Below are positions 1-8,900 of a stretch of DNA of 12,800 bases, piece after piece. How positions within the stretch are numbered: position 1 is the stretch's first letter; every line of letters begins with the position of its first letter. The notes under the pieces are model-generated. The model was not told where the DNA came from and made no database searches. It saw nothing but the letters and a program-made list of their open reading frames with translations. The translations under genes were made by a program, and so were the position numbers. The stretch is from an uncultured Rivibacter sp. (GTDB lineage Bacteria > Pseudomonadota > Gammaproteobacteria > Burkholderiales > Burkholderiaceae), in contig CAMLNA010000124.1 in NCBI GenBank assembly GCA_946481025.1, positions 1 to 12,800 on the forward strand. Reading direction: 5' to 3'.

Positions 1-1208
1 GCGTCGTCGACCAGGATGCCCACCACCAGCGACAGGCTCAGCAGCGTGACGACGTTGATGGTGAAGCCGAGCAGGTACATGCCGGCGAACGCCGGGATGA
101 TGGACAGCGGCAGCGCGGTGGCCGCCACGAAGGTGGCGCGCCAGTTGCGCAGGAACAGCCACACCACCACCACCGCCAGGAAGGCGCCCTCGTACAGCAG
201 CTTCATCGAGCCGTCGTAGTTCTCGACCACCGGGTCGACGAAGTTGAAGGCCTCGGTGATGGTGATCTCGGGGTGGGCGGCCTTGAGCTTGTCGAGCTGG
301 GCGCGCACGCCGTCGGCCACGTCCACCTCGCCGGCGCCGCGGCTGCGGGTGATCTCGAAGCCGACCACCGGCTTGCCGTTGAGCAGCGCCGCCGAGCGCT
401 GCTCGGCCACGGTGTCCTGCACGGTGGCCACCTGGTCGAGGCGGATGCGCCGGCCGTCGGACAAGGTGATCTCCATGCGCGCCAGCTCGTCGGCCGACTG
501 CACCGTGGCGATGGTGCGCACCGACTGCTCGGTGCCGCCCACGTCGGCGCGTCCGCCCGAGGCTTCCTGCTGGACCTGGCGCAGCTGGCGCGAGATGTCG
601 GCGGCGCTGGCGTTGAGCGCCAGCAGCCGGGCGGGGTCGACCTCGACGCGCACCTCGCGGCTCACGCCGCCCACGCGGCCCACCGCGCCCACGCCCTTCA
701 CGCTCAACATCGCCTTGGCGACGTCGTTGTCGACGAACCAGGACAGCGCCTCGTCGTCCATGCGCTCCGAGGCCACCGTGTAGGTGAGGATGGGCATGCC
801 CGACAGGTCCATCTTGGAGATGATCGGGTCGCGCAGGTCGCCGGGCAGGTCGGAGCGCACGCGCGACACCGCGTCGCGCACGTCGTCCACCGCTTCCTGC
901 GTGGGCTTCTCGAGCCGGAACTCGGCCGTCACGGTGGCGGTGCCGTCCTGCACCTTGGTGTAGATGTGCTTGATGCCCTGCAGCGTGGCGACCGAGTTCT
1001 CGATCTTGCGCGCCACCTCGGTCTCGAGCTGCGCCGGCGACGCGCCCGGCAGCGACGCGGTGACGGTGACCGTGGGCAGGTCGATGTCGGGGAAGTTCTG
1101 GATCTTCATCGAGCTGAACGAGTACAGCCCGACCAGCGTGAGCAGGATGAAGAACAGCAGCGAAGGAATGGGGTTGCGGATCGACGCCGCCGAGACGTTG
1201 ATTTGCAT
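1..1208 (-). CDS. RND efflux pump inner-membrane permease, HAE1 type (3' part outside window)
   Basis: This is the proton-driven pump of a tripartite efflux system; in this family it takes substrates from the periplasm or inner membrane and passes them to an outer-membrane channel. The visible 402 codons begin MQINVSAASIRNPIPS. They give a first membrane helix (about residues 13-30), a long periplasmic porter region (about 31-336, with the family-like stretch KIQNFPDIDLPTVTVT), then hydrophobic helices at about 337-356, 367-382 and 385-402. The last complete residues read VVGILVDD; the two Asp (401, 402) match the TM4 proton-relay pair of AcrB-type pumps, which separates it from metal-exporting CzcA types. 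Full members have about 1030-1050 residues, so well over half is missing only because the window ends. The ATG at 1206-1208 is 33 bp after the adaptor gene stop, with a weak AGAGG upstream. The substrate cannot be told from sequence. Confidence 0.95.
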   Translation of the reverse strand, partial: MQINVSAASIRNPIPSLLFFILLTLVGLYSFSSMKIQNFPDIDLPTVTVTASLPGASPAQLETEVARKIENSVATLQGIKHIYTKVQDGTATVTAEFRLEKPTQEAVDDVRDAVSRVRSDLPGDLRDPIISKMDLSGMPILTYTVASERMDDEALSWFVDNDVAKAMLSVKGVGAVGRVGGVSREVRVEVDPARLLALNASAADISRQLRQVQQEASGGRADVGGTEQSVRTIATVQSADELARMEITLSDGRRIRLDQVATVQDTVAEQRSAALLNGKPVVGFEITRSRGAGEVDVADGVRAQLDKLKAAHPEITITEAFNFVDPVVENYDGSMKLLYEGAFLAVVVVWLFLRNWRATFVAATALPLSIIPAFAGMYLLGFTINVVTLLSLSLVVGILVDD

Positions 1209-1241
1209 GGCGTGGCCTCTGGTTCGCTCGGGTGCGGCGCG

Positions 1242-2450
1242 TCAGCGCGTGGTGGTGGCCGAGGCCGGCTGGCCCTGCGCCACCGCGGAGGCGCCTGCCG
1301 ACACGACCCGCACGAAGTCGCCGTCGGCCAGGAAGCCCGCGCCCGACGCGACCACCGGCTCGCCGGGCTTCAGGCCGCCCAGCACCTCGATGCGGTCGCC
1401 GACGCGGCGGCCCGTGGTGATCTTGGTCTGCGTGACGCGCGAGTCTGCCCCCACCCGCAACGCGTAGCTGAAGCCGTCGCGCAGCAGCACGGCCGACTGC
1501 GGCAGCGTCATGGCCTTGGAGCGGCCCAGCTCGAACTCGCCGCGCGCGAACATGCCGGCACGCGCTTCGCCGCTGCCGGCCGGCGGCAGGTCCACGTAGA
1601 CGATGCCGTTGCGCGTCTGGGGGTCGATGGTGGGCGCCACCATGCGCACCTTGCCGGTGAGCTTCGACCCGTCGGCCTGCAGGAGGTGGGCCGCCATGCC
1701 CGGCTTCACCCGCGACAGCTCCGACGCGGTGACCTCGGCCCGCCATTCGAGCCGGCCGCCGCGGATCAGGCGGAACAACTCCGCGCCGGGCTGCGCCACC
1801 GATCCCACCGTGGCGGCGCGGGCGGAGATCACGCCGTCGTCGGGCGCCAGCACGCGGGTTTGCGACAGGCGCAGCTCCTCGGTCTTGAGCCGGGCCACCT
1901 GAGCCTGCACGCGGGCCTTGGCCGTCTGCTCGGCGGTGAGGTACTGGTTGATCTGCTGGGCGCTGATGGCGCCGGTGGTCTGCAGCTGCCGGGCCCGCTC
2001 GGCGTTGGCCTCGGCCTCGGCCTGCATGGCCTGCGCTTCCGCAAGTGCGGCTCGCGTCTGCGCGAGGTCGGCCTGCACCGTCTCGCTCGACATGCGGGCC
2101 AGTACCTGGCCGCGCTTGACCCGGTCACCCACATTGACCAGCACCTCGGTCAGGCGCAGCCCGCCGATCTCGGCGCCCACCGCCGCTTCCTGCCAGGCGG
2201 AGACGTTGCCGTTGGCCTGCAGCGTCTGCGCCCATTCGGCGGGCGTGGCGGTGGTGGTGGTCACGCTCAATGCGGGCTTGGCGGCCGATGCGGCCGGCGC
2301 AGCCGCGGCGGCCTTGTCGGTGTCCGCGCCTGCGGCCTTTTCGTCGGTCTTGCCATTCGACGAGGTGACCCACAGCGCGATGCCGCCCAGGGCCAGCACG
2401 GCCACCACGGCCGCGGGTTTCATGGCTTGCTTGTTGTTGAAGAGTCGCAT
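1242..2450 (-). CDS. RND efflux periplasmic adaptor (membrane fusion protein, HlyD/AcrA family)
   Basis: The 402-residue protein should bridge the inner-membrane pump and the outer-membrane channel. A hydrophobic segment at about 11-28, after a basic start (MRLFNNKQAMK), acts as signal or membrane anchor; there is no lipobox Cys, unlike AcrA itself. A low-complexity Ala/Lys/Asp spacer (about 33-60) follows. The two half-motifs of the lipoyl-like domain lie at about 98-120 (GLRLTEVLVNVGDRVKRGQV) and 199-229 (VLAPDDGVISARAATVGSV), flanking an alpha-hairpin coiled coil rich in Ala, Gln and Glu (about 122-197). The beta-barrel domain follows (about 235-310), then the membrane-proximal domain (about 312-385, with VLGGLKPGEPVV). 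It starts 10 bp after the stop of the outer-membrane gene and is followed 33 bp later by the pump, so the three are almost surely co-transcribed. The length is typical for the family. Confidence 0.95.
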   Translation of the reverse strand: MRLFNNKQAMKPAAVVAVLALGGIALWVTSSNGKTDEKAAGADTDKAAAAAPAASAAKPALSVTTTTATPAEWAQTLQANGNVSAWQEAAVGAEIGGLRLTEVLVNVGDRVKRGQVLARMSSETVQADLAQTRAALAEAQAMQAEAEANAERARQLQTTGAISAQQINQYLTAEQTAKARVQAQVARLKTEELRLSQTRVLAPDDGVISARAATVGSVAQPGAELFRLIRGGRLEWRAEVTASELSRVKPGMAAHLLQADGSKLTGKVRMVAPTIDPQTRNGIVYVDLPPAGSGEARAGMFARGEFELGRSKAMTLPQSAVLLRDGFSYALRVGADSRVTQTKITTGRRVGDRIEVLGGLKPGEPVVASGAGFLADGDFVRVVSAGASAVAQGQPASATTTR

Positions 2451-2460
2451 CGGTGTGTCC

Positions 2461-3963
2461 TCACCTGTTGGTGTTCGGGTTGCCCAGGGTGTTGGCAGGA
2501 GTCAGCGCAGCAGTGGTCGCCGTGCCCGCCGCATCGCGGGACCAGCCCCCGCCCATGGCCTTGTAGAGCGCAAGCCAGGCCGCCACGCGTTCGCGCTGCA
2601 CCTGCAGCAGGCCGGCGCGGGCCGCCAGCGCGCTGCGCCGTGCCTGCTCCAGGTCGAGCAGGCTGCCAGTGCCGACGCGCCATTGCGTTTCCGCGGCTGC
2701 CAGGAATTCGGCATACCCTTCGGCGGCGCGCCGGGCATCGGTCTCGCGCTTCTCGGCGGCGTCGAGCCGCACCAGCGACTCCTCGACCTCGCGCACCGCG
2801 GCCAGCGCACGCTCGCGATAGGCGGCCACGGCTTCGTCGTAGCGGGCTTCGGCAGCATCGACCGCGGCACGCCGGCGGCCGGCGTCGAACAGCGGCGCCA
2901 GCAGGCTGGGGCCGATGGACCAGGTGTTCCCGTCCACGGTCTGGCCGGCCACCCGCACGCCGGCCCGCCCGATCGAGCCGGCCAGGCTGATGCGCGGAAA
3001 GCGATCGGCCCGCGCCACGCCCACGTCGGACGACGCCGCAGCGATCTCGCGCTCGCTGGCGGCGAGGTCGGGCCGCTGCGACAGCAGTTCGGCCGGCACG
3101 CTGGCCACCGACAGGGCCCCCGGCTTCGGCAGCAGCGCGCGGCGCGCCGCGAGCTGCTCGCGCAGGCCCGCCTCCGGCACGGCCGTGAGCTGCACCAGCT
3201 GCTTCACCGCCACGTCGCAATCGGCGCGCTGGGCCACCACCCGGTTGGCCGCCTCCGCGGCACTGGCGTTCGCCAGCGCCAGGTTCGCGGGCGCATCGAA
3301 GCCGGCCTTCACCTTCTGCTGGGTGAGGCCGGCGGTGTTGGCCAGCGAAGCGGCATCCTGCTCGTAGACGGCCAGCACGGCCTCGCAGGTTCGCAGCCCC
3401 ACGTAGGCGTTGGCCACCTCGGCGGCCAAGCTCACCCGGGCGTTGTGCCATTGGGCCAGGCTGCCGGCCGCGCGCGCCTCGGCCGCGGCCACGCCGTGGC
3501 GCACGCTGCCGAAGAGGTCGATCTCCCACAACGCGTCGAGGCTCACGCTGCCGGCGGTCTGCACGCCGGGCGATGGCGGCAGCTCGGTGCTGCTGCGCGT
3601 GACGCCGGCGCGGGCGTCGAGGCTCGGCCAGCGGGCCGCGCCGCTGGCCTGGGCGGCGGCGCGCGCCTGCCGGATGCGGGCGGTCGCCTGCGCGAGCGTG
3701 GGGTTCTGGCGTTGCGCGGTGTCGATCAGCTGCGTCAGCAACGGGTCGTCGAACTGCGCCCACCAGCCGGCCATCTGTGCGGTCTGGCCGCCATGGGGCA
3801 ACGGCGCCTGCCAGCCGGCGGGCAGCACGTCGGCGGGCGGCTCGCTCGGCGGCGTGGCACAAGCCACCAGCAACGCCGCCAGGCCCACGGGCAGCAGCCA
3901 ACGCGACGCCTGGAAGGCAGTCGGCGATGAAACGGTGGGCTCTGGGGTCGGTCGTGCAGCCAT
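2461..3963 (-). CDS. Outer-membrane efflux lipoprotein (NodT/OprM-type, OEP family)
   Basis: This is the outer-membrane channel of the efflux system, a trimeric beta-barrel with a long periplasmic alpha tunnel in characterised relatives. The 500-residue protein has a basic N-terminus, a hydrophobic stretch (about 22-34) and a lipobox ending LLVAC, so Cys35 is the likely lipidated residue of the mature protein. Two outer-membrane-efflux repeats follow. The first includes WWAQFDDPLLTQLIDTAQRQ (about 67-86) and LWEIDLFGSVRH (about 145-156). The second includes the RPDL..SEREIAAASSDVGVARADRFPRI block common to NodT-type proteins. The segment before the lipobox is rather long, but I see no better start codon between residue 1 and the signal; no strong Shine-Dalgarno precedes the ATG at 3961-3963. 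It lies 10 bp upstream of the adaptor gene and 64 bp downstream of the TetR gene. Length and motifs match the family. Confidence 0.95.
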   Translation of the reverse strand: MAARPTPEPTVSSPTAFQASRWLLPVGLAALLVACATPPSEPPADVLPAGWQAPLPHGGQTAQMAGWWAQFDDPLLTQLIDTAQRQNPTLAQATARIRQARAAAQASGAARWPSLDARAGVTRSSTELPPSPGVQTAGSVSLDALWEIDLFGSVRHGVAAAEARAAGSLAQWHNARVSLAAEVANAYVGLRTCEAVLAVYEQDAASLANTAGLTQQKVKAGFDAPANLALANASAAEAANRVVAQRADCDVAVKQLVQLTAVPEAGLREQLAARRALLPKPGALSVASVPAELLSQRPDLAASEREIAAASSDVGVARADRFPRISLAGSIGRAGVRVAGQTVDGNTWSIGPSLLAPLFDAGRRRAAVDAAEARYDEAVAAYRERALAAVREVEESLVRLDAAEKRETDARRAAEGYAEFLAAAETQWRVGTGSLLDLEQARRSALAARAGLLQVQRERVAAWLALYKAMGGGWSRDAAGTATTAALTPANTLGNPNTNR

Positions 3964-3996
3964 GAGGGGTCCGGTTGTTGGGGTGCGAGGGCGCGC

Positions 3997-4024
3997 GGGA
4001 ATTTATGAGGCGCTTGTTAAGCGC
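3997..4024. promoter_or_regulatory. Putative TetR-family operator upstream of the efflux genes
   Basis: In the gap between the regulator gene and the outer-membrane gene is a perfect 6-bp inverted repeat, GCGCTT-GTT-AAGCGC (4010-4024), next to an AT-rich stretch (AATTTATGA). On the minus strand, 3997-4018 matches the site at 4796-4817 at 17 of 22 positions, sharing AxCAAGCGC and the ATTCCC end. Nearly all of it lies 34-60 bp before the start codon of the efflux operon, where a repressor would block transcription. TetR-family proteins bind such quasi-palindromes as dimers, and many regulate adjacent genes. I could not assign a convincing -35/-10 pair here. The site and its link to the neighbouring regulator are inferences. 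Confidence 0.5.
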
Positions 4025-4027
4025 TGG

Positions 4028-4732
4028 TTAGCGTGAAGGGGAAGCAGGCGCCGCCTGGCGACGCTGCCCCTCGTAGCGCACCAGCGCGCACGCATAGCCC
4101 ACCAGCGCGTCGAGGGCGCGGTCCAGCGCGTCGGGGCCTTCGAGCAGGCCCGGCGCCAGCACCTCCATCCATTCGCGCGACATGCAGTAGTCGTTCACGA
4201 AGGCGGTCACTGCAAAGGCCAGGCGGTGGAGGTCGTCGTCGGGTTCGGCCACGCCCACGTGCCGGGCGAGCAACGCCACCAGGTCGCGGTAGTGGGGCAG
4301 CACATTGGCCTCGATCACGTCCTTGAGCATCGAGGTCGGCTCGACCATCTCGCGCAGGTGGATCCGCATGAGCCATTGCATGTCGCCGCCCTCGACCAGC
4401 GGCGTCAGGAAGGCGCCCAGCAGGCGCCGCATCGACTGCTCGATCGGCGCATCGTCGTCTTCGGGCTGCGAGAACGCGCCGGTGATGCGGGCGATGGGTT
4501 CGAGCAGCACCGCCCGGTACAGCCCCGCCTTGTCGCCGAAGTAGTAGTGGATGGCGGCGACGTTCGCGCCGGCGGCCTGGCAGATCTCGCGGGTGGACGC
4601 GCGGGCGTAGCCCTTTTCCGCAAAGATGCGGGTCGCTTCCCAGAGCAAGCGCTCACGTGCTTGCAGGGACTTGCTGTCGGCGGCATCGGTGGGGGTTTGG
4701 GCAGCCGAAGGCCGCGCAGGCAAGGCACTCAC
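4028..4732 (-). CDS. TetR-family transcriptional regulator, CecR (YbiH)-like
   Basis: This is a 234-residue DNA-binding repressor, probably controlling the efflux genes just downstream. After about 22 disordered Ala/Pro/Thr residues, a TetR-type helix-turn-helix domain covers about 25-75, with ARERLLWEATRIFAEKGYAR and the recognition region REICQAAGANVAAIHYYFGDK followed by LYRAVL. The wording of this helix region resembles the CecR/YbiH subgroup (DUF1956-type C-terminal domain); E. coli CecR governs an adjacent HlyD-type adaptor and transporter genes. The C-terminal ligand-binding part (about 85-225) is all-helical and gives no clue to the inducer. The annotated start is GTG (4730-4732) with no evident Shine-Dalgarno; a slightly later start within the disordered tail is possible and would not affect the domain. 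It ends in TAA 64 bp before the outer-membrane gene on the same strand, so read-through into the operon is possible. Subgroup assignment is by motif resemblance only. Confidence 0.9.
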   Translation of the reverse strand: MSALPARPSAAQTPTDAADSKSLQARERLLWEATRIFAEKGYARASTREICQAAGANVAAIHYYFGDKAGLYRAVLLEPIARITGAFSQPEDDDAPIEQSMRRLLGAFLTPLVEGGDMQWLMRIHLREMVEPTSMLKDVIEANVLPHYRDLVALLARHVGVAEPDDDLHRLAFAVTAFVNDYCMSREWMEVLAPGLLEGPDALDRALDALVGYACALVRYEGQRRQAAPASPSR

Positions 4733-4778
4733 GGGAAGCGGGGGTGGGCTCGGGTGGAAGGAAGCAGGCAGGCGGCGC

Positions 4779-4817
4779 AGTGTATCGGCATCTCAAGCAA
4801 GCGCTTGATTTATTCCC
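4779..4817 (-). promoter_or_regulatory. Putative tetR promoter region with operator
   Basis: Upstream of the TetR gene lies a 16-bp inverted repeat, TCAAGC-AAGC-GCTTGA (4793-4808), containing the perfect 10-bp palindrome CAAGCGCTTG (4798-4807). The stretch 4796-4817 matches the site before the efflux genes at 17 of 22 positions. On the minus strand a TACACT box (4779-4784; four of six matches to the sigma-70 -10 consensus) lies just downstream of the palindrome, so a bound dimer would cover the -35/spacer region and give autorepression. No good -35 hexamer is visible, so the exact promoter is uncertain; the palindrome itself is plainly seen. The rest of the 151-bp gap (4733-4883) shows only a weak, interrupted stem near 4814-4831. 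Confidence 0.5.
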
Positions 4818-4883
4818 TGCCACAGGCAAGGGCTTTCCGGCGCCGCCGCTGCTGCTGGCGGGCGCTGCCGTCACACGGGTGGC

Positions 4884-5942
4884 TCAGAAGAGTTCGACGT
4901 CGCCGGTCTTGGTGGCGTCCTTCAGGACGCCGCGGCGAACCAGTTCGGCATGGCTGCACACCTGGTTGCGGCCATGCTGCTTGGCGAAGTAGACGGCCTG
5001 GTCGGCACGCTCGAAGGCCCCGCTCGGGGTGTCGCCCGGCAGCACCGCGGTGTAGCCCACGCTGGCCGTCACCTGGCCCACCTGCGGAAACTGGTAGGCC
5101 TCCATGTTGGCGCGCATGCGCTCGAAGGCGTGGTGGGCATCGGTTTCGCCGGCGCAGCGCAGCAGCACGACGAATTCTTCGCCGCCAAAGCGGTAGAGAC
5201 GGTCCTGGAAGCGGAAGGTGCTGCGCAGGATGCGCGCGACCAGCAGCAGCACCTCGTCGCCAATGAGGTGGCCGAAGCGGTCGTTGACGCTCTTGAAGTG
5301 GTCGATGTCGACCACCCCCAGCCAGTAGTGCGTGGGCGGGGTGTCGTGGCGGCGTTCGTCGCCGTCGCCGTCGCCGGCAATGGACTGCGGGCTGCTCGGG
5401 TGGGCCGCCGCGTGCGTGGTCTTGAGGAAGGCCTCGTCGAAGGTCTTGCGGTTCAGCAGGCCGGTCAGCGTGTCGCGCTCGGAGTAGTCGAGCAGGCCGT
5501 GGAAGTTGCGGTAGATGCGCAGGATGCTGGAGACGGTGCGCTGCGACGCCTGCGACAGCGGGCCGCCGGACAGCACCTCGATCACGCCCACGTCGGCGCC
5601 TTCGGCGAGCATCGGGAAGATGGTCAGCGCCTCGCCGCGCGGGGTCTGCGAACGCAGCACCTGTTCGCTTTCGAGCGCTTCGACACGCTGGGGGAAGGCC
5701 TGCTTGGGCGGCAGGCCGTCGAAGTCGATCCAGGGCGGGTCCGAGGCCGCGGTCACCTGCCCCGCGGCCAGGCGGGCACGCAGAAACCAGCGCTGCGTGC
5801 TATGGCTGTCGCCCACCAGCTTGTGGATCGCCACCGAACCGGGGTGGAGCAGATCCATCAGCGCGTGCGCCAGCGTGACGTCCAACAGATCCCGGTCGCG
5901 GAAGCCCGTCAGTGCTGCGAGGTGATCTATGGCCTTCGTCAT
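4884..5942 (-). CDS. Diguanylate cyclase (N-terminal sensor-like region plus GGDEF domain)
   Basis: This 352-residue, apparently soluble protein should make cyclic di-GMP from two GTP. The N-terminal half (about 1-150) has no membrane helix and looks like a small GAF-like ligand or partner domain; that is a weak guess. The GGDEF domain begins with the classic DTLTGLLNRKTFD (157-169). It has the metal-binding VDIDHFK (211-217), the active-site loop GGEEF (253-257) and, at the usual spacing before it, RFQD (244-247), which matches the RxxD inhibitory site for product feedback. Catalysis and feedback therefore both look intact. A hydrophilic insertion of about 28 residues (176-203), including a GDGDGD run, sits between the first helix and the first core strand. 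There is no EAL or HD-GYP domain. The ATG at 5940-5942 is 35 bp after the chpA stop on the same strand, so the two are probably co-transcribed. The C-terminal tail after the domain (about 335-352) is unassigned. Confidence 0.93.
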   Translation of the reverse strand: MTKAIDHLAALTGFRDRDLLDVTLAHALMDLLHPGSVAIHKLVGDSHSTQRWFLRARLAAGQVTAASDPPWIDFDGLPPKQAFPQRVEALESEQVLRSQTPRGEALTIFPMLAEGADVGVIEVLSGGPLSQASQRTVSSILRIYRNFHGLLDYSERDTLTGLLNRKTFDEAFLKTTHAAAHPSSPQSIAGDGDGDERRHDTPPTHYWLGVVDIDHFKSVNDRFGHLIGDEVLLLVARILRSTFRFQDRLYRFGGEEFVVLLRCAGETDAHHAFERMRANMEAYQFPQVGQVTASVGYTAVLPGDTPSGAFERADQAVYFAKQHGRNQVCSHAELVRRGVLKDATKTGDVELF

Positions 5943-5951
5943 CGTCCGCTG

Positions 5952-5975
5952 GAGCGCGCGCTCATTGGCGCGCCA
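5952..5975. repeat. Two adjacent perfect palindromes between chpA and the diguanylate cyclase gene
   Basis: The 35-bp gap holds GAGCGCGCGCTC (5952-5963) and TGGCGCGCCA (5966-5975), separated by two bases. Each is perfectly self-complementary. As RNA they could fold as short GC stems, or pair across each other through their GCGC cores. No U-tract follows, so they do not look like an intrinsic terminator; they could slow read-through or affect ribosome access, since they end 10 bases upstream of the cyclase start codon. Short GC palindromes are fairly common by chance in DNA of this composition. Confidence 0.35.
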
Positions 5976-5977
5976 TG

Positions 5978-8900
5978 TTAGGCGGTTGCGGCCTCACTGG
6001 TGTAACGGCCGATCAGCGCGAGCAGCTCTTCTTCGCTGTACGGCTTGCCAAGGTAGTGGTTCACGCCCAGCTCGGCAGCGTAGTCGCGGTGCTTCTGCGC
6101 GATGCGCGAGGTGATCATGATCACCGGCAGATCGGCCAGCTTGCGGTCGCCGCGGATGTTGCGCACCAGGTCGAAACCGTCCATGCGCGGCATCTCGATG
6201 TCCGACAGCACGATCGCCGGGCGCTCCTCGGCCAGGCGCTCCAGCGCCTCGAGGCCGTCCTTGGCGAGCGTGACGCGGTAGCCCTCGCGTGCCAGCAGGC
6301 GCTGCGTGACGCGGCGCACCGTGAGCGAATCGTCGACCACCAGCACCAGCGGCACCGCCGGCGCCGCGTTGACCTGCACTTCGGGCTCGGCGGCCAGCTC
6401 TTCCATCGGCGCATGCAGCGCCGCGGTCGTGTAGGCACGCGCGGTTTCGCCGTACACGGTGGCCAGGGCCACCGGGTTGTAGATCAGCGACACGGCGCCG
6501 GATGCCAGCAAGGTCATGCCCGCCAGGCCCGGCAGGCGCGACAGCTGCGGCCCGAGGTTCTTCACCACCACTTCCTGGTTGCCCAGCACTTCGTCGACGT
6601 GCATCGCAATGCGCTGCTGCGCCGACTTGATGACCACCACCGGCATCGAGCGGCCGGCAGTCTGCCCACGCGGGCTGATCTGCAGCAGCGCACCCAGCCA
6701 GAAGAACGGCAGCGTGTGGTCGCCATAGTGGTAGCCGCCGCGGGTGTAGGCCGCGTCGATCTCGGTCGCCGTGGCGCGGCGAACGATCTCGATCAGGTTG
6801 GACGGCACGGCCACGACCGCGTCGCCGCAGCGCAGCATCACCACCTGCGTCACCGCGGTGGTCAGGGGCAGCACGAGCTTGAAGCTGGTGCCCTGGTCCG
6901 GCGCGGTGGCGGTCTCGATGCGGCCACCCATCGCGTTGATCTCGGAGCGCACCACGTCCATGCCGATGCCGCGGCCGGCCAGTTCGGTCACGCTGTCGGC
7001 GGTGGAGAAGCCCGGCGTGAAGATCAGGTTGGCGAGTTCGGCGTCGGTGTGCTGCGACCCGGGGGCGAGCAGGCCCATGGCCTCGCCCTTCTGGCGGATG
7101 CGTGCGAGGTTGAGGCCCGCACCGTCGTCGCGGAACTCGACGCTGACTTCGTTGCCTTCCTGGTGCAGCACCACGTAGATGGAGCCGGTGGCTTCCTTGC
7201 CCTTGGCGACGCGGGCGTCCGGCGCCTCGATGCCGTGGCTCACGCAGTTGCGCAGCAGGTGCTCGAAGGCACCGGTCATGCGCTCCAGCACGCCGCGGTC
7301 AACTTCGATCGAGCCGCCCACGATGTCCAGGCGCACCTGCTTGCCGGTTTCCTTGGCGGCCAGCCGCACCACGCGGTACAGGCGGTCGGACAGGCTTTCG
7401 AACTCGACCATGCGCGTGCGCAGCAGGTCGTCCTGCAGGTCGCGCGTGAGTCGCGCCTGCGCGGCGAGTTCGTCTTCTGCCGTTTCCAGCGTGCGCTGGA
7501 GCGTGCGCTGCACCGTGGCCACGTCGTTCACCGACTCGGCCATCATGCGGGTGAGTTCCTGGAAGCGGGTGAAGCGGTCGAACTCCAGCGGGTCGAACTG
7601 CTGCGACAGCTGCTTGGCGGCTTCCAGGCGCGAGCTCATCTGCGTCTCGGCCTGCAGCTCGATGTCGCGCAGCTGCTGGCGCAGGCGCTCCAGGTTGTCC
7701 GTCAGGTCGCCGAGCGTGCCCTTGATGTTGCCGACCTCCGACTCCAGGCGCGCACGGGTGATGCTCACCTCGCCGGCCTGGTTGACCAGCCGGTCGAGCA
7801 GTTGAGCGCGCACACGCACCGCATGGGTGGACGATGCCACGGCCCGTTCGCTGCGCGCCGCCAGGCGCGTGGTCGGGGTGTCGCTGACGAAACGCGACCA
7901 GTCGATCTCGACGGACGGCGCGGCAGGCTGGCTGCGAGCCGGAGCCGGCACGTCCAGTGCCTCGGGAAGGACCGGCTCCAGCGCCGGCGGCGTGGGCAGC
8001 GGCAGCTCCAGCGCGACGGGCAACGGCGGCAGCTCCGGCGGCAGCTCGGCCACCGGCTCGCGCACCACGGGCTCGGCCGGTACCGGCTCGGCTGCCTGTA
8101 CCGGCACCGACGGCCTCGGTTCCTCGTCCAGGTCGCCGTGCAGCGACTGCGCAGCCTCGACCGCCGCGGCAGCGGCCTCTTCATAGGCCTGGGCATCACG
8201 CGAACGCAGTGCCTCGAACACGGTCGCCAGCCCGTCCACGCGCGACTGAAGCGTCTCGACATCTTCAGGCGTGACTTCCTCGCGTGCGAGCAGGTGCTCG
8301 ATGGCAGTCTCGAGGCGGTGGGCCATTTCGCCCAGGCGCATCGCGCCGGCCAGGCGTGCACCGCCCTTCAGCGTGTGCAGCGTGCGCATGCAGGCGGTGG
8401 CGCCTCCCATGTCGGCGGGGCGGCGCTGCCAGTCGCGCATCTGCGATGCGAGCTGCGGCAGCAGGTCCTCGGCCTCTTCCTCGAAGATCGGGAACAGGTC
8501 GGCATCGACCGCATCGACCGCGTCGATCTCGTCGTCGTAGTCGGTGCCGTGGCCGCTGCGCACCGGCGTGGAATGCACCACGTCCTGCGGCTTGAGCGGC
8601 GCCAGCTCCTTGAGCTCGGCCTGGCCCAGCTCGGCGAAGTTGGTCTGCTCGGCGACCGGCGCGGGTTCCGGCTGGGGCTCGGCCACCGGCGCGGCGGCCA
8701 CCGGTTCGGGCGCAGGCGGTTGCGGCGCAACCACCGGCTCCGGTGCCACTTCCACCGGCGGCGCTGCCACCTCCTCCAGCGACAGCGGTTCCAGGACTTC
8801 GGGGTGATTGTCGAGCGGCAGGGCCTCCGACACCGGCTGCTGGAGCTCGGCAGCCGCGCTCTGGGCCTCGAGGCGGCGGCCAGCGTCCACCTCGTGTTCG

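Noticed and set aside
2420..3901. A 493-codon minus-strand frame overlapping the outer-membrane efflux gene in another frame.
   Set aside because: The translation is almost wholly Arg, Ala and Gly, whereas the alternative frame gives a full lipoprotein channel with lipobox and two repeat domains.
273..3930. Long plus-strand open frames (273-2990 and 1918-3930) across the efflux genes.
   Set aside because: They lie opposite three well-recognised efflux genes, cross their boundaries without regard to them, and encode Arg/His/Gly-rich sequence without domains.
4818..4883. Possible terminator after the diguanylate cyclase gene (interrupted stem near 4814-4831 and a GCCGCC/GGCGGG pairing near 4842-4862).
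   Set aside because: The stems are short or mismatched and no T-run follows on the minus strand, so a terminator cannot be supported from the sequence alone.
4884..4901. The cyclase C-terminus DVELF as a CheR-binding pentapeptide like NWETF of some receptors.
   Set aside because: Only the Glu and final Phe match; the key Trp is absent, and such tethers are known on chemoreceptors. Chance resemblance is more likely.
8503..8531. Short tandem repeat GCATCGACC encoding DAVDAVDAD in chpA.
   Set aside because: Two copies of a 9-base unit within an acidic coding stretch are ordinary for this composition and show no sign of being a regulatory or mobile repeat.
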